A stretch of DNA of 64,000 nucleotides from Paguma larvata (taxonomy: Eukaryota > Chordata > Mammalia > Carnivora > Viverridae): NCBI GenBank assembly GCA_030068075.1, contig CM057834.1, positions 97,171,119 through 97,235,118 on the forward strand. The letters run 5' to 3'. The notes under the pieces were generated by a model. It searched no databases. It worked only from the letters and a program-made list of their open reading frames with translations, and was not told the DNA's origin. Below, one piece after another: positions 11,236 through 23,700 of the stretch. A program made the position numbers and the translations under genes. Each line of letters starts with the position of its first letter. The first letter of the stretch is position 1.

Positions 11236-12199
11236 CACACATACTCTCTCTCCAAATGAATAAACTAATAAATCAATAAATTAAAAAAGTTAAAAAAATA
11301 AAATCTTAAGAACCACTGGTCTAGAGCAGCCTTCCGAAGATGAGCAGTTTGACCGTCGACTTGGGTCTTAATCCTGGCTCTGGCTGATCCTGGGGCAGGT
11401 GCTAGAATTCCAAACCCATTCCTCTCTTGGGCGTTTCAGCACCCGAGTCTTCCCGCGGATGGTGCAAAAGGAAGCTGAGCTAGATGTGTGGCAGGTGTTT
11501 CTCAAAGTGGATCTCCTGGCTCCCCATAAGGAGCTTGTTCCTAACCCTGGATCACATCTGCATGTTTTTAAGCTCCCGAGACGATTCCTCAGTACGGAAA
11601 TACGAGACCGGCCCAAGGGATGTAGTTCATGCACCAAGTCAAATCCCGGCGTAGCCCACCCGCTTTCCCCTTGTGGTCTTTGAGCTGAGCGGCACATGCG
11701 TGCTCTGTGATGTCTGCATTCTACTCCCTTTGATGGTCTCGGGTCTGGGTAAATCTATTCATACGGGCCCGATTCTGTGGCCTTTACATTTTTTGACTGA
11801 TGGAAGACAAGAGGCTCGTTGGTTTCGTGACAGGGTTCTGAGCCCAAAGTCAGGAAGAGTGGATCCAGGTTCCGATCCGATTAACAAAGGGCTTTGTGTG
11901 GTAGGAAGACTAGTAATCTCGCATCTCCGTAATCAGATGGCCACTGTGAGTGGCACAGGCTAGTGACTCTGGAGCCCCTTCCGGCTATAAATGTGTCGGT
12001 GCCTTTCCAGAAAAAGCAGGGAGGCAGCTATCGGGAGGGGGAAGCTTTTGCTTGTTTCGCATCAGAGAGAAAACTGTAGTGAGGAAGGCTTGGCAGCTTC
12101 CGGGAGGCCCAGCCCATGAACATTTATGGTGAAAATTTATAGGCATGTTGGGTGTTGCTGCACAGGTGAAAGGTATTACTTAGGCCTCTACCTACACCA
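11236..12199. other. intergenic upstream of tRNA-Cys copy 4
   Basis: An A-rich simple stretch at about 11255-11310, otherwise unassigned. CACAGGTGAAA near 12161-12171 matches the 5' flank of tRNA copy 2. Confidence 0.5.
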
Positions 12200-12271
12200 G
12201 GGGGTATAGCTCAGGGGTAGAGCATTTGACTGCAGATCAAGAGGTCCCTGGTTCAAATCCAGGTGCCCCCT
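12200..12271 (+). tRNA. tRNA-Cys (anticodon GCA), copy 4, T-stem variant
   Basis: This is a 72-nt tRNA-Cys on the plus strand, opposite to the other three. It differs from them by a paired change in the T stem (CCTGG/CCAGG in place of CCCGG/CCGGG), so base pairing is kept. Anticodon GCA, acceptor stem and B box GGTTCAAATCC are intact. A TTTT terminator lies at 12282-12285. A CACAGGTGAAA block about 39 nt upstream is shared with copy 2. Confidence 0.97.
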
Positions 12272-13690
12272 GCCATCAGACTTTTGTTCACTGAAGCTGC
12301 TATTAAAGATTCAGCTCCTTGCCCTGATACTGAGCCTCAGGATACTGAGACTTTCCAAATCTGGGGGAAAAAAAATCAGGGCTAATTTAAAGCCTCGTCA
12401 CTGAGCACCACAGCCCCAGAGTGATGGGTCCTCCAACTCTGACTTTATATTTCACTTTCCATGGGTCTTGTTCCAGATAGGCTTAGGATTCCTTTTTCTA
12501 CATGTTTTCAATTCTCCAGTCAGTGGTACGCTCGCTGGCCAATACGTAACCACCAGCTCTTGGGGGTCAAGAGTAGTGTTATTTTTAGTGTTTCCAGTTT
12601 CATGGTATAAATAATCTCACCGTGGCCAATTTCAAGCTACAAACATAAGATCGCTGAACACGGAATTGGGAAGATGTGCTGACAGGTGACTCTCCGGTGC
12701 CAGTCGGCTCTAGCACACCACACCGTCCCTAATCTATCTTCCCCGAGGAGGCAGGGGTGGGACCTTTGACCCCTACTCTCCCGTCACCGTGCTTCCTGAC
12801 ATCAGAGCAGTGGCCGGTACCCATCGGATCGTCCATGGAATCATGCATTCGCTCAACACAACACATGTTTGATTCCCACTGGAGGCCAGACACAGGGAAG
12901 ACGGAGCTGCGCAAGAGCTATCCGCGGTGAGTAAAACAGCCGAATGAAGAAACGGTGAATGATCAGAATAGCTAAACGAAGGAGAGTGCTAGTTTATTTT
13001 TTATTTTACTTGATGTTTTTAAGAGAGTGCTATTTTAAGATGAAAGGATTTCTGGTACCGGAAATATGTAGACGAGATCGTCTAAGAGTCCTCCTACCGC
13101 AACGCACCCAGAAATGCAAGATAAATATAACAAACATCCATTCATGAATATAGCTGGGTTGTCATGACAATAAAGGAGGTCTTGGGGGCGGGGCGGGGAT
13201 GAACCCCGCGAGAATGCCCACGGCTGGAGTGAGACGGCCTGGGTGTGGGGTCTTCACAGCCCTGTGAACCCAGGAGGTTAGGTCCGGACTTGGAATCCCC
13301 TCCCCCACGTAAAGTCAGACTCTCAGAGAGTCAAACCATTAGGAAAAGGGCAGGCTAGGAACACCCCGGCACGAGCAGACAAGAGGTCTTTCTCTTTTCG
13401 GGGGGGAGGGGGCCATTCCCCTGAAAATTCATAACTACAGACCTGTCCTTGTTAGAGCTTTGAATTTACGCTACCTGCAGGGTTCAGACATTCCCCGAGC
13501 TAAAAGTTGACAGGAAAAAAAACGCGCCCAGGCTAACGATGATTGTGGAGCCCCCAGAAGAAGCAAACACAAACCCTGCAGGGCACATCAGCAAGCCAGG
13601 CTCCACGGAATTCCCACAGATGAAATGTGGCTTAAAATGGGTTCACAGCACAAAGTAAGGAATCGGCCAACCATGAGTGAAAGCCATCGG
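12272..13690. other. intergenic, no gene seen
   Basis: The tRNA terminator TTTT is at 12282-12285. The remainder is unassigned. Confidence 0.45.
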
Positions 13691-13825
13691 ACAAAATAAA
13701 CGATGTCAGATAATAGATACTATGAAGTATCTATTGGTTAAAATTATTAAAGACATAGGAAATGGAATGTATAGGAATATGTGACTTTTAAAAAGGTGAA
13801 GCAGACTCATCTAAAATGAAAAATA

Positions 13826-14056
13826 TAGGGGCGCCTCGGTGGCTCAGTGGGTTGAGCCTCTGACTTCGGCTCAGGTCATGATCTCAGGGTTTGTGGGTTC
13901 GAGCCCCACATTGGGCTCTGTGCTGACAGGTCGGAGCCTGGAGCCTGCTTCGGATTCTGTGTCTCCTCTCTCTCTCTCTGCTTCTCCAACGCTTGTGCTC
14001 TTTCTCGCTCGGTCTCAAAAATAAATAAACATTAAAAATTCTTCTTAACAAGTAAA
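13826..14056 (+). mobile_element. felid-type SINE with perfect TSD
   Basis: A complete element flanked by an exact 14-bp TSD, TAAAATGAAAAATA at 13812-13825 and 14057-14070. Inserted into the L1/HAL1 element. Confidence 0.96.
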
Positions 14057-14660
14057 TAAAATGAAAAATACAATAACTGAATTTAATAGTATGAGAGTGG
14101 ATTAGACAGGCAGAGAGAGATTTGTGAGTGAAATAGAATATAAATCTTAAAAAACTACCAAGAGTGAAGCACAAAGGTCTAGAAAAAATGCAAAACAAAA
14201 AAAGAATAGCTAAGAGAGATGAGGAGTGGAATGAAGAGTTCTGACAAATGTCAAACGTGAGTACTGCAAGTATAAATTCTAATGAGGGAGAGGCAATATT
14301 AAACAATAAGAGAGCTGAGAAAGTTCCAGACCTTGGTACAAAGACCTCAGACTTAGGAATGAGTTCGGAAAAACTCCACACCCACAAATCCACACCCAGG
14401 CACACTGCAGTGAAACTTCGTAATACCACAGAGACAAAAGACAAATCGTGTACAAAGGAATAATAATTAGAATGACAGCAGACTCTTCGACAGAAGCAAT
14501 GATGGTTAGAAGACAATGGAATCAAATATTACACGTCAACGACCGTAATGTAAGTTAGAATTCTCAGCTCAACTATCGTTCAGGTGTGGAAGAAACAGAA
14601 CTGAAGGCATTTAGTTCTAAGGTATCCTTGCTGAAAGAATCTTTAAAACTTGTATTTTAG

Positions 14661-14875
14661 GGGCGCCTCGGTGGCTCAGTCGCTTAAGCGTCCGACTGCA
14701 GCTCGGGTCATGATCTCACGGTTTGTGAGTTCGAGCCCCGCGTGGGGCTCTGTGCTGACAGCTCGGAGCCTGGAGCCTGCTTTGGATTCTGTGTCTCCCT
14801 CTCTCTCTGCTCCTCCCCTGCTCATGGTCTGTCTCTCTCAGAAATAAATAAACATCAAAAAATTTTTAAAAAAAA
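14661..14875 (+). mobile_element. felid-type SINE with perfect 17-bp TSD
   Basis: A complete element flanked by TAAAACTTGTATTTTAG at 14644-14660 and again at 14876-14892 with no mismatch, which suggests a fairly recent insertion. Confidence 0.97.
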
Positions 14876-15930
14876 TAAAACTTGTATTTTAGAAAGAAGA
14901 ACACTGAACCCAGAAGGAAGGAAAAAGATAAGAGAAAAAATAGTGAGCAAAGATACCAGTGAGCACCTTGGTAAATCTAAATTGCACAGGTTATACAAGA
15001 CGAAAAATGAGTTGGGGGTGCTTAAAGATAAGATTTAACTAAAGAAAACAATTACACAGAAGACAAGAGCAATGATGTGATTGAATTAATAAATTAAAGT
15101 CCTTCTATTGTATGAAAGGAGAATGGAAATGCTAATTAATGTTAGCCTATATCAATAAAAAATGTATTACTCATCACAATAAATGCAAATGGACTCCTTG
15201 CCATTAAGATAGAGATTGCCGTACTGGATTCAACAACAGACTCTAGCTACACGCTCTTATAAGACACCACCTGAAACATACACATATAGGAAGTTTGAAA
15301 ATAAAAGGATGGGAAAATATATATCAAACAAATACTAACCAAAATAAAGTTCGTTTCGCTATATCATTATCAGATGAAATGAATTATAGATGAAAAGTAT
15401 TATTAGGGCAAAGAGTATTACTTCATAATAAAGTGGACTGTCCCAGAAAAATACAATTCTATACTTGTATACACAGGGTCAACGTATATAAAGCAAAAAG
15501 GTTCAGAAATATAGAGAGAAATGGTCAAATGCGTATTAATACATTTTAATCTATCTTTCTTAGTAACTGATACATCCAAAAGCAAAAAATGATAAGATGG
15601 AGAGGACACGAATAATACAATCAGTAGGCTTGACTTAATAGATCGAACTAGATCCTACGACCAACATTAGAATATACATGCTCTTTCAAAGCAAACACGG
15701 CACAGTTTCAAAATTTATTACGTCCTTGCCTACAAAGCAAGTCTCAGAAAATCCTACACAAAAAGAACATCATATACCATATTCTCTTAGTACAAGGTAA
15801 AACTCAATAAGAAAAAGGTAACTTTGAAAAGGAGCCACACATTTGGAAACTAAAAACGACTTTCCAATAACCTCGTGAATAGGAAAAAAAAATAATGAAA
15901 ACCAGAAAATATCTTTAAATTGTAGTCATT

Positions 15931-16999
15931 TTCACATAGAGGAGTGGACAGTACCCTTTATCTTTAAGAGGCAGCTGGCCGATTTGTTTGGGAGAACTAT
16001 AGGTAATTCACCAAAAGCCAATTCACACAATGGGCAGGTAGCCAAAGGCCCAAATATGATGAAACTAGACCGCTGAATATCGGTTTGCTGAAAACCAATC
16101 TGAATGATTGAGAATCTTTTTAAAAATGTGTTACATCTCCACTCCTGCCTTTGTCTCTGTCCAGAACTGCCGAATAAACACTTTAAATAAAATTCAGAAT
16201 AGTTCTCCACAGTCGCTTTGCAATGTAGATACACAGGCAGGGCTGGAACGGCATCCGGGGTTCAACTAAAAGGGATAGGAAGGGGGTTCTCGATCACTGG
16301 GAGAACCGGCCACTCAGCGGACTGAGTTTGGGCAACCTGGTCATTCAGCAGATTGGATGTTGGTAAATCTTAGAAACTGAAGCCCGGAGGCTACAAATGG
16401 GGTCTACGCCTGGTCAGGTAGGGGGAGGTTGAGTCAAAGAGATGCCAAGACCCTGTAGGTGCTAAAACAAAGATGTGTCTTGGTGGAGATACTAGTTTTT
16501 TCTAAGTTGAGGGATTTTAAAGGTTAGGGATCCAGGAGGGACCAGCAGCAAGTCCAGCAGAGACCGACGGCAGGCCAGAGCTGCTTCAGGGACCAACAGC
16601 TGGGACTGCTGGGCGAGAAATTCTCTTTCCCCAAATATTCCAGAGGAAGAGCCTGGGGACAGTGGGAGCAGGGGAAGCCGGTTCCCCTGGCGGTGGGCCT
16701 CTCCGCTGGGCTGGACCCCTGCCTCTGTCTCGCAGAGCCGGTTTAGCTCCACGTGCCCACCTTCTCCGAGCTGTTTTAACAAGGGTGGTCCCCCAGGGCC
16801 GGAATGAGGCCCCTTGTGCTCAGCGGGATGCTCTCCCTGCCCCCAGACCGAACTGTCCTGGCCAGAAACGGTGGGGCCCATGCTTCATTCACTCATCATA
16901 CATTTATCTGAGGACCTGCCTACGTGGCAGAAACTTCTGGGGTTACCTGAATCAACCAAATAGATCAGCAATCGGTCACACTGACCCCGGCTCAATGCT
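15931..16999. other. intergenic upstream of the KRBA1 CpG island
   Basis: The part from 15930 to 16360 is AT-rich and may include an old DNA-transposon remnant; the rest rises in GC toward the promoter. No gene is supported. Confidence 0.4.
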
Positions 17000-17525
17000 A
17001 CGGTGAGCGAGGGAGCGGGGTGGCAGATCTGAGGACGCGCGGGGGTCTGGCAGCCACTCCGACTCACCCCTGGGTGCAGCCCGCGCCGTCCGGCCTGCAC
17101 CCCTCCTCACCCCTGCGTCCCCTTTCCCCCCACACCTCCCCGTGGCCTCGGAAACGGTCGGTTTACGGGATGCGACCTCTGGGAGAGGCGGGTCCCTTTT
17201 CATCCGAGCATCCCCACCTGGCACAGAGGATGCCTCGGTAAATGTTGGATGCAAGCGTGGATGATGGATGGATGATGGATGAATGCGTACCCGCGTGCAA
17301 ACACACCCGTAGGCTGGCCGCCAGGCGGGTCCGGGCGCGGAGTTCCTGCAGGCTCCCGGGGTAGTGAGCAGAGCAGGTGGGGAGGGGACTTCAAGGAGGC
17401 CGCCCCCGACTCCGTCAGGCTGCGGGAGCCGCGGCGCCCTCTGGGAAGAGGAGTTCGCGCCTGCGCCCAGCGGGCAGCCGAAGCCGGGGGTCTCCGGGCG
17501 GAAGCCGGATCACGTCTCTGGGAGC

Positions 17526-17555
17526 GGGGGGGGCGGGGACGCCGGGGGGCCGGGG
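17526..17555 (+). promoter_or_regulatory. G-quadruplex-capable tract in the KRBA1 promoter
   Basis: At least four runs of four or more G with short spacers lie about 165-195 nt upstream of the ATG. Confidence 0.55.
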
Positions 17556-17719
17556 CGTGCCCAGCCTCGCCTCTCGCCCACTGCCCGAGACCCCTAGCCC
17601 CGCTTCCATCCGCGCTGACCTCGGTCCCCACCGTCGCCGAGGGTCGCGGCACAGTCTGCGGGCGGGGAGCGGGCGCCGTCGGCCGCGCCGGAAGCTGAGA
17701 GCGGAGGTTGAGTCCCGGG

Positions 17720-17731
17720 ATGGCGCGCCAG
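17720..17731 (+). CDS. KRBA1: KRBA1 coding exon 1
   Basis: Encodes only MARQ. The ATG lies in the CpG island and the exon ends at a GTAAGA donor in phase 0, which joins exactly to VSVAF of the KRAB exon. A very short first coding exon followed by a KRAB-A exon is typical of KRAB genes. Confidence 0.85.
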
Positions 17732-20700
17732 GTAAGACGAACCCAGGAGGACAGAAGGGCCGACGGACAACTCGGCCGGTCAGCTCGGCGCGGCGTGTGC
17801 TGTCCGGTGGTAGCGGGGGTCAAAGACCCCAGGACCCGCCAACTTTGGGGTCGGGCTGTGTTTGGCCGGGCGGGCCTGCGGCGCAGGATTGCATGCGGAG
17901 AAGTCTAGCCTCTCGGAAGACCCCGACCCCTCCTCCAGTACCCTGTCCGTGGAGCCTGTCTCCACCTTTAGAAACTCGTTCCTTTGGGTTACGCATCGCC
18001 CTCCCTCGGCGTGGCTTCTTTTAATTACTAGTTATCCTGGCAGCTGTGGGCACGAAGGCCTCGGGAATGAGTAAATCTGATGCGTTTATTCTTGGTAGGA
18101 TCCTGGACCCTTGGGGAGGGGGCATGAAACAAGGTCCCAGGTTTTATCCACCAGGTAAGGTGTGTAGATTCCAGAGCTGGCGGAAGAGCGCCATCTGTCA
18201 TAGTCTGGGCAGTTTGAGCGAGTTGCGAGCGGGGCTGGGAAGGTGCCAAGAAAACGCGATGATACCACTGGGGAATCGTTGCGCGTCCTCTGGGTGAGCG
18301 CCAGGAGCCAGGTCTGTCATACTGGTGGCCCATGATTGGGCCAACCTCAATCACTTGTAGACGCCATGGTTTGGAGGTGGGTGGGTATTAAGATAGTGGC
18401 TGGGGCATTCCGTGGCCCGGCGTAGCCCGCACTGCACCAGAACCTCCAGTCATCAGTGGCCGGCGAGCTCTTGGGAGAAACCTGGAAAAGCGGAAGTTGT
18501 GGAGCAGAGCCAGCCTTCCTTGCAGCTCTGGCTGTGCAGGTGAGCAGCCCAAGGACACTTTTGCTCAGATCTGTCCGCTGGTCCTGTGCGAGGCCCTCCT
18601 CATGCTGCAGTTTCTTCCTCTGTAAAATGAGAGGTTTGGACCACCAGCTTTTCAGATCTGATGTTCCGGGAAGGAGGGGTCCTCACACCTTGTAGCTTCA
18701 TGGAGAAGCGGCTGCAGTGGCTTTGGGGAGCAGTAGATATCAGTCAGATGGATAGTTCCAGGGAAGGCCTCCTGTCTTCCTGTCCAGTGTGTCTCCCAGA
18801 TACCCAGGATGTGTGAGCACAGCCCATAAGTGGGGAGCCGCAGAGTGCAGGGTCCGGTCTGGGAGGCCAAGCCTGAGGCACTCTGGGAGAATGGGTGTAG
18901 GCCAAGAAAAACTGGGCAAGATGGACTGTCCTGTGGGCACAGAAGCTGTGGTTTTCATGCGGGGCTAGTGGCAGGGCAGAAGGAATGTGTTAAGGGGGAC
19001 CAGCGTGGCGACAGTGGGCCAGGAGGCTGCACAGTTACGACAATCCTGGGCTAGTCCAGAAAGCTTTTCTCCTGTTGGCTGAGGGCGGGAGGCCTGAGAA
19101 CCACAGAGGAGGTGAGGTAGGGCTCGCGGAGGACAGTGAGTCCAGACCACAAGCCGACAGCGCGTTTCCCTCTCCCGAGGCAAGCCCTTGTGTCTTACGC
19201 GTTTGCATCCCTGACACACGCACTCCTCGCTTTGCCTCCGCTTTTGCAGGGCAGAGGGAGGCCATTGACTGAACTGCCTACTCTGGCCACTGTCAGTTCC
19301 CCTTTCCACTTTGTAAGAACTTTGTCCCGAAGGATTTGTCGGGAGGCTGAGGTGGTGAAAGACCGGGAAACCATCCCTTCCAGATGTCTAAAAGAGTTGG
19401 GTGTATTTAGCCAGGAGATACAGAGGCGCTCGAGGGCGGGAGGAGTGTGTGTGCAGAGCTCGTTCTGTGTAACTGGAGGGGCAGGTACAGATTTCACTGC
19501 TGTAACACTAATCATAGCGCTTAACTGCGTCCCAGCATTTGGCCCAGGCACTGCCTGTAGTAATTCATTTAGTCTTCACAACGTCCCTAGGCCGTAGGTC
19601 GTTTTGATCCCGATTTTATAAATGAGTTCACCAAGGCCCAAGCGGGTTAAGTAGCTTGGCAAGGTGCCATAGCTAATACGAAGCAAAGCAGGGATTGGAA
19701 TTCTGGCGGCCCGGCTCCTGAGGTCAGCCCCAACCCCCATGCCGTACCTCGTCTGTGTGTCCAGAACTCCCGAACTGCCAGATTGGGCCAGTGATAGGAC
19801 CGGCTGCTGGGAATGTGGTGAGCCACCCGTCACTGAAGGCATTCAAGTGGAAATCAAAGAGCCGTCCTGTTTTGGGTGGAAACCGGCGTTTCGTGATCCC
19901 TGCTCCGTATAGGTCTACAGCAGTTACCTGCAGTTTCTAGCGCACAAGTGCACTACGCTTGGGAGCCGGCTCCTAGGACGAAGGAGGGCTGAGCCTGTTT
20001 TCCGTTGTCTGTTCCTCCGCCTCCTTTTCATTCCCAGCAGGACTCCCGCCTGCAGTGTTGCCCTGTGATTCTAAGCGGAGGACCTGTCAGAATCACAGGA
20101 GGTGTGAAAATGTAGATTTCTGGGCTTCCTCCTGATTCAGTAAATCAAGAACGAGGCAGGGAAATCAGCCCAGATTAGAAGCAAACTGGAGTAAATCATT
20201 TGAACCTAAAAGCCCTTTTGTTTTTTCAGTCATCCTGTTATAAAAAGCTTCTGGTGGGAGAAGTTGAGGATAGAGTATTTTCCCCTCCGTTTGCTAAACA
20301 GAGAACTTGTCTGCTGACATCTTGGGATCGACCAGCTCCCAGGAGGACTGTCGCTCCCCGGAGGACTGTCGCTCCCCGGAGAACAGCTGAGTCCTCGCTC
20401 CCACATTTCCCTGCTCCAGCCAGAGCAGTGCCATTTGGACTCTGCCATCTAGCAGTGGCTACCGGAGCATTTATTCGTACTGAGGATCCGTCACGACAAA
20501 CTTTATTCGGTGACAATAATTTTTAAAAATTGGAGACGTTCGATGCCTGCTTCTTCAGGTTTACCAATGTCATTGGTTAGAGTGACAACGAAGCCCAGCA
20601 GAAAGGGCACCCAAGTGTCAGCTCAAAGGTCCCAGCCCTAGACCTGGCGCTGTGGTTGTTCGCCCGCTCGGCACGCTGTCTCCCTGACTCGGCGCTTTGG

Positions 20701-23700
20701 AACCTTCGCCCCCCACGTGGGGTAACGACGTCCGACCGACCGCCTGCATGGATCTGCTTTGTCAACCAACGAGAGATCTGAAACGCCCTGAAACCGGGGC
20801 GATCACACTTCCGCCGACGCGTGGGTCCCTTGAGAACAGAGCCGGTGCAAGACACATCTCGTTTAGCCTCCGGCAGGGTGCCCGTCACATGCGCGTGTTA
20901 AAGTTAGACGTGACGGGGAGAGGCGGATGGAGCCGAGGTAGGCTGAGTGTCTGCCGTACCTGGTGCACACGTGAAACCGCGTGTGCTGGGGGAACCTCGC
21001 AGGCAGAGAAGCAGCCACGCGCCCACGATCCCCGGCCGTCGCCAGCAGATGGGGAGATGTTCGGGCCGGCTGCGGTTCCCCGCGTTGCCATAGAGAGGGG
21101 GAAGGGAGAGGGCCGGCTAACGTCCCTGGTTGGGGAAGCGGCCTTGTTAGGAAGTGGACCTGCCGTGGCTCAGTGGCTGCTATCGGCATGTCCTTCCCTA
21201 GAGCTCACTCGGACCTGCTGAGCCACCAGTCTGTAGAGCTACCAAAAGGTGAAGGAGACATGAGCCTTGAGACCATCCCGACTTGTCTCGTCTTACTGGC
21301 CTCCTGGGGGGATGTTTTGGGTGGAACTCTCGTTTTGCGGGTGTGGAGCCTGATGCTGGCGCGTGCACCCAAGCCGTTCACGTCTGCCCCGTGGCTCGGC
21401 CGCCTTCTCCAGGCGGCGGGTCTTTCCCACCGGGCTTGGTTTGACTTGGTTTCCGAGTTCCGGGGACATCTTATTTTGCTCTGGGATATTGGCCAGGGCG
21501 AGAGTTCAATAAAAATGTGTATGGCTAGCATAAAAGACAGTGAACTAACTGTGACCCGACGGCCCTCCCCTGCTCCCTCCCCGCCTTTCCTCAGCTGTAG
21601 CAGTGAGTGAATGAGGCGATTAATGGGGGGGCTCCAACCTCGAGTCCGGGATCCCCTTTTTTAATGTTGAAAACTCCCCTGAACCCTACATAGTTGTATC
21701 CTTAGCACATTAGATTGTAGTCTTTGTAAGTATTTTAAAAGAAGCGTTTTCAGTGTTCCTTTTAGATTTTTAAAAATCTTTTTATTATTTACTTATTTTG
21801 AGAGAGAGAGAGAGAGAACATGAGCAGGGGAGGGGCAGAGAGAGACCGGGAGAGAGAGACTCCCAGGCAGCCTCCACGCTGTCAGTGCAGAGTCTGATGT
21901 GGGGCTCGGTCTCACGAAACGTAAGATCGTGATCTGAGCCAAAATCAAGAGTTGGATTTTCAACCGACCGAGCCATCCAGGCGCCGCTCTTCAGTATTAC
22001 TTTTAAAGAACACGCACGTAATCATCACAACGTGTGGAAGTTTCAACATAGTCATCAAAGTGTGCAAGCAAAAGTGTGTGTTCGGTCAGTAAGACAGTGT
22101 TTGTGCCCATTCTGACACTGGGCGTGTCAGGGCAAGTCTGAGGCCCTGGGTCTGCTGTGCAGATGAGGACTTTCTGGCCGAGGTGTCTCCCTGCTCCACC
22201 AGCCCTGGGGTTCCCCGGCCCGGGAGGGAGAGAAGGGAGAGGACGTAGCCGGAAGGAGCAGAGGGACCAGAGGGTGTAGCAAGGCAGGTGGGCCGTGGGC
22301 TCCGGGAAGGACCGGCCCGGCCTGAGCAGTGGGGTTTCAAAGCTAGAACCAGGCTGGGCTGTGAGGCTTCCCTGCCGGGCGGGGGCAGCCTCTGAGCCCG
22401 CATGTGCCCATGTCTAGTCAGAAGGTATAATGGGGTCCCCACGACCCCTCCAAAGTCAGTGATTCCCTAGGAGGACTCCCAGGACTCAGCACGGAGTTGT
22501 ATCTGCACCTGTGATTCATTACAGTGAGGGGACGGACACAAAGCAAAATCAAAGGGTGAAGGCACATGGGACGGAACCCGGAGGAGACCAGGAGTGAGCT
22601 TCGAGGCTCGTCCCGGCGGAGTCACACGGGATGTGCTTCGTTCTCCCAGCTGAGTCGTGACAGTAGGTGTGAAATGTCTACCGAGGGCACCTGGCTGGCT
22701 CAGTGGGGTGAGCATGCGAACTCTTAATCTCAGAGTTGTGAGTTCAAGCCCTATGTTGGGGATGGAGTCTACTTTAAAAAAAAAAAAAAAGAAAAGAAAA
22801 GACATTGTCTACCAGGAAGGTGCACGAGAGACTCCGTGCCCAGGGTTTTCCCTGGGGCCTGGTCACGTAGGCACTTCTACCTGGCACAGACCTAAATCCC
22901 AGAGTCCCGGAGTGAAAGTAAATGTTCAGCATAAACCACGCCGTGCAAATAGCCCGGGGCCCAGCCGACCGCCCTCCTGAAATCCAGGTTCCCCGACACT
23001 AGCAGGCTTTTGCAGGGACGGTGGCCTCAGGCCTGCCCTGCTGGCTGTTTCGCACAGACCCTACCATTGGCTACGTTGTGTATGTCCACAAGCCAGGAAG
23101 AGATGGGGATGGCTCTTTGAAAGATGTCTTCGAGGATGTCTGAACATGTTCCTGGAAGGGGGTGACCATATGTGGGCCGGAGAGGTGGAGCTTAGTCCCG
23201 GAGAGTCTGCGGCTGGCCGCGTGGGCCCGGAGAGAGTGGCTGGGAACCTCCGGCCCGAAGGCAGGCAGTTGGTCAGTGGGGAGGCCGCCTCGAGCCGAGT
23301 GTGTGGACGGGGTCCCGACCCGTTCAGCAGAGGGGCGGAGGGCAGTGGTCCTGACCGCGAGGTGCCCGCTGTCAGACGGTGACGGGTAGAGTGGGAAGCG
23401 GACGCCGTGGGTGACAGTGCTGAGAGTTGGTAGCAGTGACGGTTTTAAAGCCACGGACTTGAGATGATGACACGAGGCGGTAGATGAACTTCTTCGCTCT
23501 GTTAGGAGTGTTTTCATTTTAGTCCATAAGTTTTTTCTTACAGATAGCCGAGCATCTATTTCTACACCAGGAGGACCCTTCCCATAATTTGCATTCCGTT
23601 CGCTTAATTGGCACAAAGTTAATTCTTGCTGTAATTTAAAATTCATGCCTATCAGATGCTGGTCCTCCGGGGTCTCATGGCCATTTTCGAGCCCACTTAA

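Larger units (their letters stand above)
13690..15930 (+). mobile_element. ancient L1/HAL1 element, interrupted by two SINEs
   Basis: A-rich plus-strand sequence with old L1/HAL1 landmarks: AGAAGACAATGGAATCAAAT near 14510, TAAAAGGATGGGAAAATATA near 15303, and ATACATGCTCTTTCAAAGCA near 15675. All reading frames are broken. Confidence 0.75.
17000..17850 (+). promoter_or_regulatory. KRBA1: CpG island promoter of KRBA1
   Basis: This stretch is very rich in G, C and undepleted CpG, unlike the sequence on either side. It ends just past the first coding exon (ATG at 17720). No TATA box is evident, as is usual for CpG-island promoters. A run of G tracts at 17526-17555 could form a G-quadruplex on the plus strand. 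The transcription start cannot be fixed from sequence alone; it must lie upstream of 17720, probably within the island. Confidence 0.75.

Noticed and set aside
17377..18024. 215-codon frame over the CpG island
   Set aside because: A product of CpG-rich sequence across the first KRBA1 exon and its intron. Arg/Pro/Gly-rich with no domain.
20340..20386. Short direct repeats as a CRISPR array
   Set aside because: It is a local tandem duplication of 18 bases without spacers in a mammalian intron.
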